Shown here: piece after piece, positions 25,926-35,559 of the stretch | How the letters are laid out: every line of letters begins with the position of its first letter | Position numbering within the stretch: position 1 is the first letter of the stretch | Position numbers and translations under genes: made by a program | The notes under the pieces: generated by a model | What the model was told of the DNA's origin: nothing | Seen by the model: only the letters and a program-made list of their open reading frames with translations | The model's database searches: none | Source of the DNA: Bacteroidota bacterium | Lineage (GTDB): Bacteria > Bacteroidota > Bacteroidia > Flavobacteriales > Flavobacteriaceae | DNA length: 64,000 bases | Direction of reading: 5' to 3' | NCBI GenBank assembly: GCA_023446155.1 | Contig: JAEXIT010000017.1 | Location: 434,001 to 498,000, forward strand

Positions 25926-28145
25926 TTAGTTTTTATGGACGCGGGTAACTTTGTCGATACCGTCAATTTTCTTGATATTGTCGATCAGTTTTTTCAGGAT
26001 GGTATTGTTCTGAACAACCACGGTTACCTGACCGTTAAAAATTCCGGCTTCTCCACTTAGGGCGATGCTCTGAATGTTAACGTGCATCTGGTTGGAAATA
26101 ACCTTGGTTAATTCGTTGGTTAGTCCTAAAGTGTCCATTCCGGTGATTTTCAGGATGGCCTTGAATTCTTCCTGAGACGAATCGATCCATTTGGCCGGAA
26201 TAATCCGATAGGCGTAATTCGACTGCAAACTAATCGCATTCGGACAGTCTTTGCGGTGTACCTTAATCCCTTCGTTGATGGTGATAAACCCGAAAACGTC
26301 ATCACCCGGAATCGGATTACAACAGCTAGATAGTTTATAGTCCAGTTTTTCCTGTTCCTTGCCGAAAACAAGCAGGTCGTAATTTTTGACGATCTCGTTG
26401 CGGTGGATCTGTTCCGGCGCAACATTAGGCGAACGTTTGATCTTGTTTTTAAAGAAGTTGATCAACGTATTGTTTTTCTGCGCAGCAAAATCTTTTAATT
26501 GTTGGTTGTCGATCAGGCCGGCGCCCACTCGGTAAAACAAATCCAGACTGGTTTGCAGTTTGAAATAGTTGACCAATTCGTTGACGGTAGTTTCGTTAAG
26601 CGTAATTTTTAAATGTTTTAATTTACGTGTTAACAGTTCTTTACCGTCTTCGGCAATTTTCTTGGTGCTTTCGTTCAGCACGCTTTTTATTTTGTTTCGT
26701 GCCCGGGATGTGGTCACATAATCCAACCAGCTTGCCGTTGGTTTTTGATTTTGTGAGGTGATGATTTCAACCTGATCACCACTATTCAGAACGTGATTCA
26801 GCGGAACGAGTTTTCCGTTAACCCGTGTTCCGCGGGTATGCATTCCGATTTCGGAGTGGATGCTAAATGCAAAATCCAGTGAAGTGGCACCTTTGGGCAA
26901 CGATTTGATTTCCCCTTTTGGCGTAAACACATAGATTTCTTTGGAATAGAGGTTTAGTTTGAAATCCTCTACGAAATCCACGGCATTGGTTTCGGCGTTT
27001 TCCAACGCTTCCCGCAATTGGTTTAACCATACATCAAGGCCATTTTCCTCGGTAGCCCCTTGTTTGTATTTGTAATGCGCGGCATATCCTTTTTCGGCAA
27101 TTTCGTCCATTCGTTCACTGCGTACCTGAATTTCGACCCAGCGTCCTTTAGGTCCCATAACGGTAATGTGCAAGGCTTCATATCCGGTTGATTTCGGTGA
27201 TGAAATCCAGTCGCGCAAACGACTCGGACTCGGACGGTAGTGATCGGTTACGATCGAATAGATCTTCCAGGCCAGGAATTTTTCTTCCTGAGGTTTCGAG
27301 CGATAGATGATTCGCAGGGCGAATTTATCGTAAACTTCATCAAAAGTAACCCCTTGAACCAACATCTTGCGTCGGATCGAGTAGATGGATTTGGGACGCC
27401 CTTTCATGGTATAGTCGATGCCTTCCTCGTCCAGGGAATTTTTAAGAACATCGGAAATGGATTTAATGTAAGCTTCCTGTTCCTCTTTGGTTTCTTTCAT
27501 TTTGCTTACAATGTCCTGGTATACTTCCGGTTCGGTATATTTTAATCCAAGATCCTCCAGCTGCGTTTTGATGTTGTACAGTCCTAAACGATGCGCCAAC
27601 GGAGCGTAAATATACAGCGTTTCCGAGGCGATTTTAGCTTGTTTATAGTCGACCATACTTTCCATGGTCTGCATGTTGTGTAAACGGTCGGCAATTTTAA
27701 TTAAAATTACACGCACATCATCATTAAGCGTCAATAGCATTTTACGGAAATTCTCGGCCTGCATCGAAATTTCCTGATCGGTTTTTACTTTGGCGATTTT
27801 GGTGAGTCCGTCGACAATCTGCGCAATTTTAGGATTGAACATTTTTTCGATGTCGTCAATGGTAATGTCGGTATCTTCGACCACATCGTGCATTAGTGCT
27901 GCGGCAATGGACGTAGCACCAAGTCCGATTTCGGAAGCGACAATTTTAGCGACGGCAATAGGGTGGAAGATATAAGCTTCTCCGGATTTACGACGTTGAT
28001 CTTTGTGTGCATCGACAGCAACATCGAAAGCTTTGCGGATCAATTTTTTGTCTTCTTCGGTAAGGGTTTGGTAACTAATGCGAAGTAGTTCTTTATATTC
28101 TCGCGCAATTGCTTTGTTTTCTTGTTCTAAATCAATCTCAGTCAT
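25926..28145 (-). CDS. Bifunctional (p)ppGpp synthetase/hydrolase (RelA/SpoT homologue)
   Basis: 739 residues, full length. The HD hydrolase domain has H61 (FHPIAVAKI), H86-D87 and E90-D91 (LMHDVVEDTD), and both pairs look intact. The synthetase domain (about 230-350) has GRPKSIYSIRRKM, the FALRIIY segment and GYEALHITVMGPKG. A TGS domain follows at about 400-460 (VFTPKGEIKSLPKGATSLDFAF), and an ACT domain ends the protein. Both activities are expected, as for the single long RSH enzyme of many bacteria. It makes and destroys the stringent-response alarmone in the cytoplasm. A -7-like element lies upstream at 28164. Confidence 0.95.
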   Translation of the reverse strand: MTEIDLEQENKAIAREYKELLRISYQTLTEEDKKLIRKAFDVAVDAHKDQRRKSGEAYIFHPIAVAKIVASEIGLGATSIAAALMHDVVEDTDITIDDIEKMFNPKIAQIVDGLTKIAKVKTDQEISMQAENFRKMLLTLNDDVRVILIKIADRLHNMQTMESMVDYKQAKIASETLYIYAPLAHRLGLYNIKTQLEDLGLKYTEPEVYQDIVSKMKETKEEQEAYIKSISDVLKNSLDEEGIDYTMKGRPKSIYSIRRKMLVQGVTFDEVYDKFALRIIYRSKPQEEKFLAWKIYSIVTDHYRPSPSRLRDWISSPKSTGYEALHITVMGPKGRWVEIQVRSERMDEIAEKGYAAHYKYKQGATEENGLDVWLNQLREALENAETNAVDFVEDFKLNLYSKEIYVFTPKGEIKSLPKGATSLDFAFSIHSEIGMHTRGTRVNGKLVPLNHVLNSGDQVEIITSQNQKPTASWLDYVTTSRARNKIKSVLNESTKKIAEDGKELLTRKLKHLKITLNETTVNELVNYFKLQTSLDLFYRVGAGLIDNQQLKDFAAQKNNTLINFFKNKIKRSPNVAPEQIHRNEIVKNYDLLVFGKEQEKLDYKLSSCCNPIPGDDVFGFITINEGIKVHRKDCPNAISLQSNYAYRIIPAKWIDSSQEEFKAILKITGMDTLGLTNELTKVISNQMHVNIQSIALSGEAGIFNGQVTVVVQNNTILKKLIDNIKKIDGIDKVTRVHKN

Positions 28146-28163
28146 AACAATTCATTCAATTCC

Positions 28164-28194
28164 TAAATTTAGTGTAAAGAAATAACTTTTGCAA
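28164..28194 (-). promoter_or_regulatory. Candidate promoter of the RelA/SpoT gene
   Basis: On the minus strand TTG (28192-28194) and TAAATTTA (28164-28171) are 20 bp apart, one base off the TAnnTTTG consensus. The start codon lies 18 bp further. Confidence 0.4.
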
Positions 28195-28241
28195 GTGCCG
28201 TATCCCGAATAGCGGCTAAATAATGTTAAAATTTGAACCAT

Positions 28242-28265
28242 AAAAAAACGCTCTATAGAGCGTTT
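28242..28265 (-). terminator. Terminator of the serine hydrolase gene
   Basis: AAACGCTC (28246-28253) and GAGCGTTT (28258-28265) around TATA. T run on the minus strand. Confidence 0.8.
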
Positions 28266-28272
28266 CGAGAAT

Positions 28273-29817
28273 TTATTTGATACGATTGAAATCCAAATCC
28301 TGGAAATCATAACTGAAATCGGTGAGTGGTGAAATGGCATCCATTTTAATATTCTGCAGGTTACCGTCGTTATCATAGGTCAGGTACATAAAAGCGTCGG
28401 CATTAAAATAACGGTTAAACCATTTTACGGCGTAGATATTGTCTTTGTAAAAGAATATTTCCCCGGATAACTGCGGTGAGCGTTTGGAGATAAAATGCAG
28501 TTTTTTGCCTTTAGTCACGATGGAAACTTCACCCAGCCAGTTGTCTTTAAAAACGCCGGTCAGCTTGTCGTAATTGTGTTTGATTCTGGGATCCTTTAAA
28601 TTGGAAGCCACAGTTTTCCATACCTCACCGGTGACCTTATCCGCTTCGGCTTCTCGGGATATTTTCTGGTGACTGTATTTCGAAACATAATCGGTATACG
28701 GAATCCCCAGATAACTGTCTTTTATAGTATTGGTAATCGCATTAAAAGCGGCGCCCGACTGTTGGTTGGTGAAAACAATAATCCCCAGTTCCAATTCCGG
28801 AAGGAGTGTTACCTGTGTTACAATTCCTTCGAGTCCGCCGGTATGGGAGACCTGTAATTTTCCTTTTACATCATTTAATTGCCATCCGAGACCATACGCA
28901 GTAAACAAGGTATAATAAGGTGGGGTGGTACTATTGGGTAAAATGGTCTGCGGCGTCCACATTTCGTCGTGTTGCTGTTCACTAAACAATTGCTTTTCCT
29001 TGTTTGTGCCGTATTTTCCCTGTTGTAATTGTACCAATGCCCATTTACTCATGTCGTTTACACTGGAATAAATGCCTCCGGCAGCATCGAGTATTGTGCT
29101 CTTATAACGTTTGATAACCTGTAGCTTACCGTCGATAGGTACATGCGGAACGATTGAATTGGTGGTATCTTTTAACCGCGACCAGGAACCAACACTATTG
29201 TTCATTTCCAGCGGTTTCATAATATGTTGCTCTACAAATTCGGCCCAACTTTGTCCGCTTACTTTTTCGATCACTTCTCCGGCAATTACATACAGCAGAT
29301 TGTCGTAATCGTATTTGGTTCGGAATCCGGAAACCGGTTTCAGGTATTGAATATTTTTAACAATATCCTTGGCGGTAAAATCGTGACCATCGGGCCAGAT
29401 CATTAAATCGCCGGCACCAAGACCCAATCCGCTACGGTGTGTTAGCAGATCCAGAATGGTAAATTCGTTGGTTACATAATCGTTATACATCCGGAATTCC
29501 GGGATGTATTTTTTTACCTTATCGTTCCAGTCGAGTTTGTTTTGGTCGACAAGTATGGCTAACGAAGCCGAAGTAAAGGCTTTACTATTGGACGCAATTC
29601 CGAATAAAGTGTTTTCGTTTACTTTTTCTTTTGTTTTAATCGATTTTACCCCATACCCTTTCGAATGGATTACCTTTCCATTTTTAACAACGGCAACAGC
29701 AATTCCCGGGACGTCAAAAGTCGTCAGGGTTTTTTCTACCAGTTCGTCTATTTCGGGAGAACTGATTTGGGCATAAATTGAAAAACTGGATAAGAATAAA
29801 AAGAAAAACTTTTTCAT
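28273..29817 (-). CDS. Serine hydrolase of the beta-lactamase class C/DD-peptidase family, exported
   Basis: 514 residues from the ATG at 29817, which starts the signal peptide (MKKFFFLFLSSFSIYAQ); 29823 is equally possible, and 29871 is unlikely because it overlaps the upstream gene. The catalytic motifs are SxxK (S76-x-x-K79, IASNSKAF), YxN (in YDYDNLLYV) and HTG (VSHTGGLEG). A C-terminal domain of about 120 residues resembles DUF3471. These proteins act as periplasmic esterases or peptidases; not all are beta-lactamases. Substrate unknown. It lies 26 bp downstream of the methyltransferase gene. Confidence 0.88.
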   Translation of the reverse strand: MKKFFFLFLSSFSIYAQISSPEIDELVEKTLTTFDVPGIAVAVVKNGKVIHSKGYGVKSIKTKEKVNENTLFGIASNSKAFTSASLAILVDQNKLDWNDKVKKYIPEFRMYNDYVTNEFTILDLLTHRSGLGLGAGDLMIWPDGHDFTAKDIVKNIQYLKPVSGFRTKYDYDNLLYVIAGEVIEKVSGQSWAEFVEQHIMKPLEMNNSVGSWSRLKDTTNSIVPHVPIDGKLQVIKRYKSTILDAAGGIYSSVNDMSKWALVQLQQGKYGTNKEKQLFSEQQHDEMWTPQTILPNSTTPPYYTLFTAYGLGWQLNDVKGKLQVSHTGGLEGIVTQVTLLPELELGIIVFTNQQSGAAFNAITNTIKDSYLGIPYTDYVSKYSHQKISREAEADKVTGEVWKTVASNLKDPRIKHNYDKLTGVFKDNWLGEVSIVTKGKKLHFISKRSPQLSGEIFFYKDNIYAVKWFNRYFNADAFMYLTYDNDGNLQNIKMDAISPLTDFSYDFQDLDFNRIK

Positions 29818-29842
29818 AATCATGCAATAATTAATTTTGGGG

Positions 29843-30631
29843 TTATGTGAGGCGCTGTCTTTTGGCTTCAAAGATTAGAATTGCTGCGGCAACGGAAACA
29901 TTCATGGAGTCGATTTCACCTTCCATAGGGATGATGATGTTTTGTTTGCTGGCATTACGCCATGCTTCGGTAAGTCCCGTGGCTTCGGTACCAACCACAA
30001 GAGCGGTAGCACCGGTATAGTCTTGTGTGTGATAGTAGGTCGAATCCTGTAATGTCGCGCAGTAAATAGCAATATCCTGAGATGTAAGATAGGCGATCAC
30101 TTCTTCGGTCGATCCGGTGGCAATAGGTCTGGTAAAAAGACAGCCCACACTGGAACGAATGATATTCGGATTGTAAAGGTCACTTTTTGGATTGGCAATA
30201 ATAACGGCATCCAGATTCGCAGCGTCGGCGGTTCGTAATAAAGCGCCGATATTTCCCGGTTTTTCCGGAGCTTCGGCTACCAGAATAAGCGGATTTTTCC
30301 GAAGTTTTAAATCGGATAATAACAAGGGTTTCGATTCGGCGATGGCCAGAATGCCTTCCGTTGTATCGCGATAGGCCAGTTTTTGGTAGACGTCTTTGCT
30401 GATTTCGATAATCTCAGTATCAGGTGTCGCGAGTGCATTAACCGCTGAAAGTGAAATTATTTCCGGAGAAAATAAAACAGTAATAAGGCGGTAGCCACCT
30501 TTTTGTGCCAGCATTATTTCCCGCTGACCTTCAATAAGAAACGTACCGGATTGTTTCCGGTTTTTGGCTTTGTCCTGTAACTGGAGCAGCGATTTAATAA
30601 AAGGATTCTGTACACTACTAATCTGCTTCAT
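29843..30631 (-). CDS. TrmH/SpoU-family RNA 2'-O-methyltransferase
   Basis: 262 residues. An N-terminal RNA-binding domain (about 1-95, ISSVQNPFIKSLLQLQDKAKNRKQ) precedes the SPOUT knot domain. Its three motifs are APEKPGNIGALLRTADAANLD, LVVGTEATGL and IPMEGEIDSMNVSVAAAILIFEAKRQR. It transfers a methyl group from S-adenosylmethionine to a ribose 2'-OH, usually in 23S rRNA or tRNA. The exact site is unknown. A short gap separates it from the serine hydrolase; the two may be co-transcribed. The start position carries an uncertainty of about 1 base in my reading. Confidence 0.9.
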   Translation of the reverse strand: MKQISSVQNPFIKSLLQLQDKAKNRKQSGTFLIEGQREIMLAQKGGYRLITVLFSPEIISLSAVNALATPDTEIIEISKDVYQKLAYRDTTEGILAIAESKPLLLSDLKLRKNPLILVAEAPEKPGNIGALLRTADAANLDAVIIANPKSDLYNPNIIRSSVGCLFTRPIATGSTEEVIAYLTSQDIAIYCATLQDSTYYHTQDYTGATALVVGTEATGLTEAWRNASKQNIIIPMEGEIDSMNVSVAAAILIFEAKRQRLT

Positions 30632-30695
30632 TGTTGTAAAATGATGAGTACGTTATTTTTTACGGGTAAAAGTAAACTTAAATTTATAAATATAA

Positions 30696-30728
30696 CAAGG
30701 ATAGCCGGAGGAATAACAGCTATCCTTG
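30696..30728 (-). terminator. Terminator-like hairpin after the barrel protein gene
   Basis: CAAGGATAGC (30696-30705) and GCTATCCTTG (30719-30728) form a 10-bp stem with a 13-nt loop. The tail is AT-rich with no pure T run, so termination is likely but not certain. Confidence 0.6.
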
Positions 30729-30741
30729 CTAATTTTATTTT

Positions 30742-31956
30742 TTAGAATAAACGGTATCCTAAAATAAATGAAGTTGTGTTGTATTTGCTGTCGTATCGGG
30801 TCTCATTATTAACAAGACTACGGTTGGTCGCATAACGCAATTCAAAACTGAAACGCTCTAAGAAACGATAACCGGCACCGATACCAAAATTATAAACAGG
30901 ATCTACATTTACTTCGGTAGGTTGTTTGTAAATGGTATAAATAAGTTTTGATCCAAGATCAATATTATAACTAAAGATTCCGTTGATAAATATAGCAGAA
31001 TTGTTATTTAAGTGCATATAATAACGAACACCAACCGGGAAATCAAGCGATTTATAATCAAGTGAGTGCGTTAAACCGTCCTGAACGATTTCGGATTTAA
31101 AAGACTGGAAGCTTGGCTCCAGAATCAAACTCCATTTGTTTCCATATAATGGTAGAATATATTCTAATTCGGCACCGATTCGGAATGTCATTTTACTACC
31201 GAAGTCGGCATAAGGTTCTCCAAAATTTTTAGAATTACTGTCAAAAGAAGCAGAAGTACTGTTTAAACCGATTCTCGCGCTAATGTGGAAAGCACTTTTT
31301 CGAACGATCTCTTGTTTGAAAGCGTTTGGAGCACCCGATGGATTTTTACAATTGTTGTATGTTTCAAAAATATCAATCAGGTCGTTGTCACGGTAACGAA
31401 GAGTACGCAGTAGCTCACGCGTGATAGACTCACATTTTAAGTTGGTTAAAAGCTGGTTTTTATAATCTTCATTGGCTCTGATTTGAATGTTTTCATCCAA
31501 ATACGATTTGAAAATAAGCGGTTCAATTTCGGAACCATCATGCGAATAGAAAAATTTATATGAGTTTTCATCTTCAAATAAGTAAAGAGAAGCGTCCCCC
31601 TGAACTAAAACTCTTAGGAATTGTCCTTCTTCTCTGAAAACAGGTTCCGGAGATCGGCTTAATGAATTTACTTTTTCCGACGAACGATCCAGTTTGATCC
31701 AGGCACTCACAAACTTTACTTTTTGATTCGTAAAGCCAAATTCTTTAATATTGGACCAGTTGGTCGTTTCTACGATACCGTTTTCTTCCCGTTTGTATTC
31801 GATTTCTTTGGGATTGTTACGCCAGTCAAGATTTTTAATCAGACATGTGATCCGTTCATTGCTGTTTCTGATAATGTAGCCTTCTTCAAATTTGATTTGA
31901 GCCTGCGTAGTAAGGGTTGTAATGAGTAATAAGGCAAATAGTAAAATTTTTCTCAT
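30742..31956 (-). CDS. Outer-membrane beta-barrel protein with an N-terminal soluble domain
   Basis: 404 residues with a signal peptide ending TTQAQ. Residues about 20-215 form a strand-rich soluble region (GYIIRNSNERITCLIKNLDW and IKEFGFTNQ) containing three Cys. About 225-404 is a small barrel with alternating strands (FHISARIGLN, FRIGAELEYILPL, FPVGVRYYMH, YNFGIGAGYRF) and an aromatic C-terminus (GYRLF). This layout is frequent in Flavobacteriaceae and has no known role. It lies 33 bp before the DUF58 gene end; the operon start lies upstream, so it may be the last member or a separate transcript. Confidence 0.75.
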   Translation of the reverse strand: MRKILLFALLLITTLTTQAQIKFEEGYIIRNSNERITCLIKNLDWRNNPKEIEYKREENGIVETTNWSNIKEFGFTNQKVKFVSAWIKLDRSSEKVNSLSRSPEPVFREEGQFLRVLVQGDASLYLFEDENSYKFFYSHDGSEIEPLIFKSYLDENIQIRANEDYKNQLLTNLKCESITRELLRTLRYRDNDLIDIFETYNNCKNPSGAPNAFKQEIVRKSAFHISARIGLNSTSASFDSNSKNFGEPYADFGSKMTFRIGAELEYILPLYGNKWSLILEPSFQSFKSEIVQDGLTHSLDYKSLDFPVGVRYYMHLNNNSAIFINGIFSYNIDLGSKLIYTIYKQPTEVNVDPVYNFGIGAGYRFLERFSFELRYATNRSLVNNETRYDSKYNTTSFILGYRLF

Positions 31957-31989
31957 GAATTTTGTTTTGATGTTTGTTTTGATGTTTGT

Positions 31990-33321
31990 TTAAAGTATTC
32001 CTCTGGATTTAATTTCTAAATATTTGTTGATAGTGTCGAGTGTTAAGTGTTCGGGTTGTGTCAGTACGGAATGAATTCCGTATTTTTTAAGTTCGTTTAC
32101 GATGAGCCGCTTTTCGAAGGCGAATTTTTCGGCGATAATCTGGTCGTAAACCTCTTGTACGTTGGTTATCTTTTTATCGATAAGTTGGTTGAGTTCCGTG
32201 TTGTTAAAAAAGATTACGACAAGTAAATGGTTTTTCGCAATACCTTTTAAATAGGGAAGCTGACGGTAAAGTCCGTCGAGTGTCTCGAAATTGGTATACA
32301 AAAGAATCAAACTACGCTGACTGATATTCTTTTTGATATCGACATACAACCGACTGAAATCACTTTCGAAAAAATCCGTTCGGACATTGTAAAGAGCTTC
32401 CATGATCAGGTGCATTTGCGATTGGCGCCGTTCGGCCATCACACGGTTTTCAATTTTCTTGGAAAATGTCATCATACCGGCTTTGTCCTGTTTTTTCAGA
32501 ATAACATTTGACAAGGCCAATGTGGCATTAATCGAGTAGTCCAACAGACTTAATCCGTTAAAAGGCATTTTCATCGTACGCCCTTTATCGATAATCATAT
32601 AAATGTTCTGCGATTTTTCGTCCTGAAATTGGTTTACCATCAGTTGGTTCCTTTTGGCAGTAGCCTTCCAGTTTAGCGTCCGGATATCATCACCCGGTAC
32701 ATATTCTTTGATCTGTTCGAATTCCATCGTATGACCGATCCTTCTTATTTTTTTTACGCCATATTGAAAGAGGTTATTCGAAAAGGCCATTAAATCGTAT
32801 TTGCGCAACTGTATAAACGACGGATAGGTCGGAAGTGTTTGATTATGATCAAACGTAAAACGCCGGGAAACAAGGTGCAAGGGCGAAGCTACATACACAT
32901 TCAGGTTGCCAAAGGAGTATTCACCCCGTTCGGTTGGACGGAGGAAATATTGAAAATGATCTTTTTCACCGCGATTCAATTTACGGCTGACTTCAAAATT
33001 GCGTACCTGAAACTGGAACGGAATTTCATCGATAACCGTTAGCCGGATGTCAAATGAATAGGCGCTTTTCAGTTTTATCGTAACGGGATTTTCATCGCCA
33101 TTGGACAATTTCTCCGGAAGTACGCGTGAGGCTTTTATCCCTTCCTTCGCAGTGAAGAGCAATAGGATGTCGATACCCGTAAAAGCGAGTAATAGCAATA
33201 AAAGCAACCAGCTTACACGATACAGTTCCTCGAAAAAATAAGCCAATACAAAGCTGGCTATGATCCCGAGTAGCGCATAGAAAAAGAAGTTGTTGAGGTA
33301 TAGTCGTTTAAAGAAATTCAA
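31990..33321 (-). CDS. DUF58 domain membrane protein
   Basis: 443 residues, starting at a TTG (33321). Two membrane helices lie at about 12-30 and 33-55. The DUF58 motif is EFEQIKEYVPGDDIRTLNWKATAKR (25 residues, positions about 200-225), followed by a von Willebrand factor A-like domain (DKGRTMKMP). DUF58 proteins are partners of MoxR AAA+ ATPases, probably anchoring or presenting substrates. It is the last gene of the MoxR operon, 32 bp after moxR. Inner membrane. Confidence 0.9.
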   Translation of the reverse strand: MNFFKRLYLNNFFFYALLGIIASFVLAYFFEELYRVSWLLLLLLLAFTGIDILLLFTAKEGIKASRVLPEKLSNGDENPVTIKLKSAYSFDIRLTVIDEIPFQFQVRNFEVSRKLNRGEKDHFQYFLRPTERGEYSFGNLNVYVASPLHLVSRRFTFDHNQTLPTYPSFIQLRKYDLMAFSNNLFQYGVKKIRRIGHTMEFEQIKEYVPGDDIRTLNWKATAKRNQLMVNQFQDEKSQNIYMIIDKGRTMKMPFNGLSLLDYSINATLALSNVILKKQDKAGMMTFSKKIENRVMAERRQSQMHLIMEALYNVRTDFFESDFSRLYVDIKKNISQRSLILLYTNFETLDGLYRQLPYLKGIAKNHLLVVIFFNNTELNQLIDKKITNVQEVYDQIIAEKFAFEKRLIVNELKKYGIHSVLTQPEHLTLDTINKYLEIKSRGIL

Positions 33322-33353
33322 AGCGATAGTAATAAAAAATAAACAGTAACAAC

Positions 33354-34367
33354 TTATCTAGGGATTTCAACCGTATCGACAATCTGTTTGATAATCTCGG
33401 CACTGGTGATGCCTTCCATTTCGCGTTCCGGACTCACAACTACACGGTGTTGTAATACCGGTATGGCCGCTTCCTTGATGTCTTCCGGACTTACGAAATC
33501 ACGACCTCGTAATGCGGCAAATGCTTTGGATGCGTTTAGAATGGCAATCGAAGCTCTCGGAGAGGCGCCCAGATATAGGAATGCATTTTCACGGGAATTC
33601 AATACGATTTTAGCAATATATTCGATAAGGTTCGGCTCTATACGGATTTGTTTGACCAGGCTTTGGTATTTCAGGATATCGCTTTGCGTAATGATTTGCT
33701 GTACCGATTCCAGTTTGTTCCGGTCTTGTAAGACGTTTTCCCGTTGAATAATCGCGATTTCCTCTTCCAGATTCGGGTAATTGATGTTGATCTTAAAAAG
33801 GAAACGATCGAGCTGCGCTTCCGGCAGACGATAGGTACCTTCCTGTTCGATTGGATTTTGGGTGGCGATTACCAGGAAAGGCGCATCCAATAAATAGGTT
33901 TTACCATCAATAGTGATTTGCCGTTCTTCCATCACCTCGAAAAGTGCTGCCTGCGTTTTGGCTGGCGCGCGGTTGATCTCATCAATCAGTACAAAATTGG
34001 AAAAAACAGGTCCTTTTTTAAATTCGAATGTCGATTTGGATAAATCAAAAACGGAAGTCCCCAGAATATCCGAGGGCATCAGATCGGGTGTAAACTGAAT
34101 CCGGTTAAATTGCAAGGCCAGTGTTTTCGAAAGGAGCTTGGCGGTAATGGTTTTGGCTACTCCGGGTACGCCTTCCAGTAATACGTGACCGTTGGAAAGG
34201 ATCGCCGCTAGAAGCTGATCAATCATTTTTTCCTGACCTACGATTACGGTACCTAATTCCTGTTTGATTCGGGTTACACTTTCTAAAAGCGCCGAAAGAT
34301 CCAGTCGGGTTTCAAAGTTTACATTTTCGGTTTGCGCTTCGGTTGGGGTATTTTCAAAAGTATCCAT
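33354..34367 (-). CDS. MoxR-family AAA+ ATPase
   Basis: 337 residues. It has a Walker A (GVPGVAKT, 66-73), Walker B (VLIDEINRAPAKTQ, Asp129-Glu130), sensor 1 region IATQNPIEQEGTYRLPEAQLDRF and the C-terminal lid (ASPRASIAILNASKA). MoxR ATPases act as chaperones in the assembly or activation of membrane or metal-containing complexes, usually with a VWA/DUF58 partner, as here. Start ATG at 34367, one base after the DUF4350 stop. Cytoplasmic. Target protein unknown. Confidence 0.95.
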   Translation of the reverse strand: MDTFENTPTEAQTENVNFETRLDLSALLESVTRIKQELGTVIVGQEKMIDQLLAAILSNGHVLLEGVPGVAKTITAKLLSKTLALQFNRIQFTPDLMPSDILGTSVFDLSKSTFEFKKGPVFSNFVLIDEINRAPAKTQAALFEVMEERQITIDGKTYLLDAPFLVIATQNPIEQEGTYRLPEAQLDRFLFKININYPNLEEEIAIIQRENVLQDRNKLESVQQIITQSDILKYQSLVKQIRIEPNLIEYIAKIVLNSRENAFLYLGASPRASIAILNASKAFAALRGRDFVSPEDIKEAAIPVLQHRVVVSPEREMEGITSAEIIKQIVDTVEIPR

Positions 34368-34368
34368 A

Positions 34369-35559
34369 TTACTTTAATTTTTCTATTGCTTTACTAATTT
34401 CAATGACGTCGGCTTGGGTACTTACAAGCTGATTTCGGTGTTTTCGGATCAAACGTATGACATTTTCGATCAGTACGGGATCTTTTCCGGTTTTCTGATG
34501 CAGTCTTTTTACGAAGGTTTCGTCCAGTAGGAACGTATCGATCATATAATCGGACCGTATTTTTTCGAGAAAATAAATAATCTTTTTTTCAATAATCAGA
34601 TGATGACTCCCTTCCTGCAGGTAGAGATTTCCGATGGTTTTGGTAAAATCGACCGTTGTGTTCGGAACCGGTTCTTTTATCGGAATCACCCGTTGGCGGC
34701 GTTTGGCAGTAAAGAGCATAAATACAAACATTCCGATCAGGAAAAGATACCAGGCCCATTTTAATGCCGGCTGACTCAAAATATAGCGCATCGGTGAACC
34801 GGAAATATTTTGATCATTATAACTGAACGATTGCCAGAACAGTTCGCCTTTTGGGATATACGATAAAATAGCACTGCAATATCCGGCATTTTGATCTTTT
34901 AACAATACATAATTCGAAAAAGCGGCCGGTTGCGTATGCAGCAGAAAATAACCCGTACCATAGGGAACCCGGATAAAATTGGGCTGTTTGATCGAATCGG
35001 TTTGCTGATACCCCAAGACGTCGGTAGTGGTCGAATCGATCGAACGAAAACTGACATTTCCGGTACCTTTGCCAAAATCATAGTGTTGGTTTTTAAAGTT
35101 ACTTGCGCTTAATTTTTGTTGTATTTGGGCCTGTAACGACATGGTCGTACTGCATTCAAATTTGAGCGAGTCCATTATTTTTTTCGGAAACGATTGCATA
35201 CTTAAAAAGGCCGTATTACCATGATCCACAAAATACAACAACTCGTCGGCCGAGGTGTCGTCGATCGTATTATGGTCGGAAATAAGCAGTAGGGTTCCTT
35301 TAACGGCATAAGTCGAATCGGAATAATTGTATTTCGGATCCAGAAATTCATAAACCGTAGTGCCGAAACGCTCTATCTTTTGTTTCGGGAAAAGCTTTGG
35401 AATTTCTTTGTTGAATACATATAATCCGAATGGGATTTTATCCTGGATCGTATAACTAGGCGTCCAGTTAATCGGTTTTGGTCTGCCGGAATCAATAACA
35501 ATAATTCCAACAATGATCAAAACCAGAAAAGCGATATATAGTTTTAAAGTCCGATTCAT
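34369..35559 (-). CDS. DUF4350 domain membrane protein
   Basis: 396 residues. One N-terminal helix (about 7-24), then a DUF4350-type alpha/beta domain (about 45-250: PFGLYVFNKEIPKLF, LLLISDHNTID, YGTGYFLLHTQPAAFSNYVLL), a second helix at about 270-290 (YLFLIGMFVFMLF) and a cytoplasmic helical tail. It is often found with MoxR, DUF58 and DUF4129, and its role is unknown. The start ATG directly abuts the upstream stop (no gap) and the stop is one base before moxR, so all are coupled. Confidence 0.85.
   Translation of the reverse strand: MNRTLKLYIAFLVLIIVGIIVIDSGRPKPINWTPSYTIQDKIPFGLYVFNKEIPKLFPKQKIERFGTTVYEFLDPKYNYSDSTYAVKGTLLLISDHNTIDDTSADELLYFVDHGNTAFLSMQSFPKKIMDSLKFECSTTMSLQAQIQQKLSASNFKNQHYDFGKGTGNVSFRSIDSTTTDVLGYQQTDSIKQPNFIRVPYGTGYFLLHTQPAAFSNYVLLKDQNAGYCSAILSYIPKGELFWQSFSYNDQNISGSPMRYILSQPALKWAWYLFLIGMFVFMLFTAKRRQRVIPIKEPVPNTTVDFTKTIGNLYLQEGSHHLIIEKKIIYFLEKIRSDYMIDTFLLDETFVKRLHQKTGKDPVLIENVIRLIRKHRNQLVSTQADVIEISKAIEKLK

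Noticed and set aside
29818..29871. Upstream start of the serine hydrolase gene
   Set aside because: It overlaps the end of the methyltransferase gene and places 18 residues ahead of the signal peptide.
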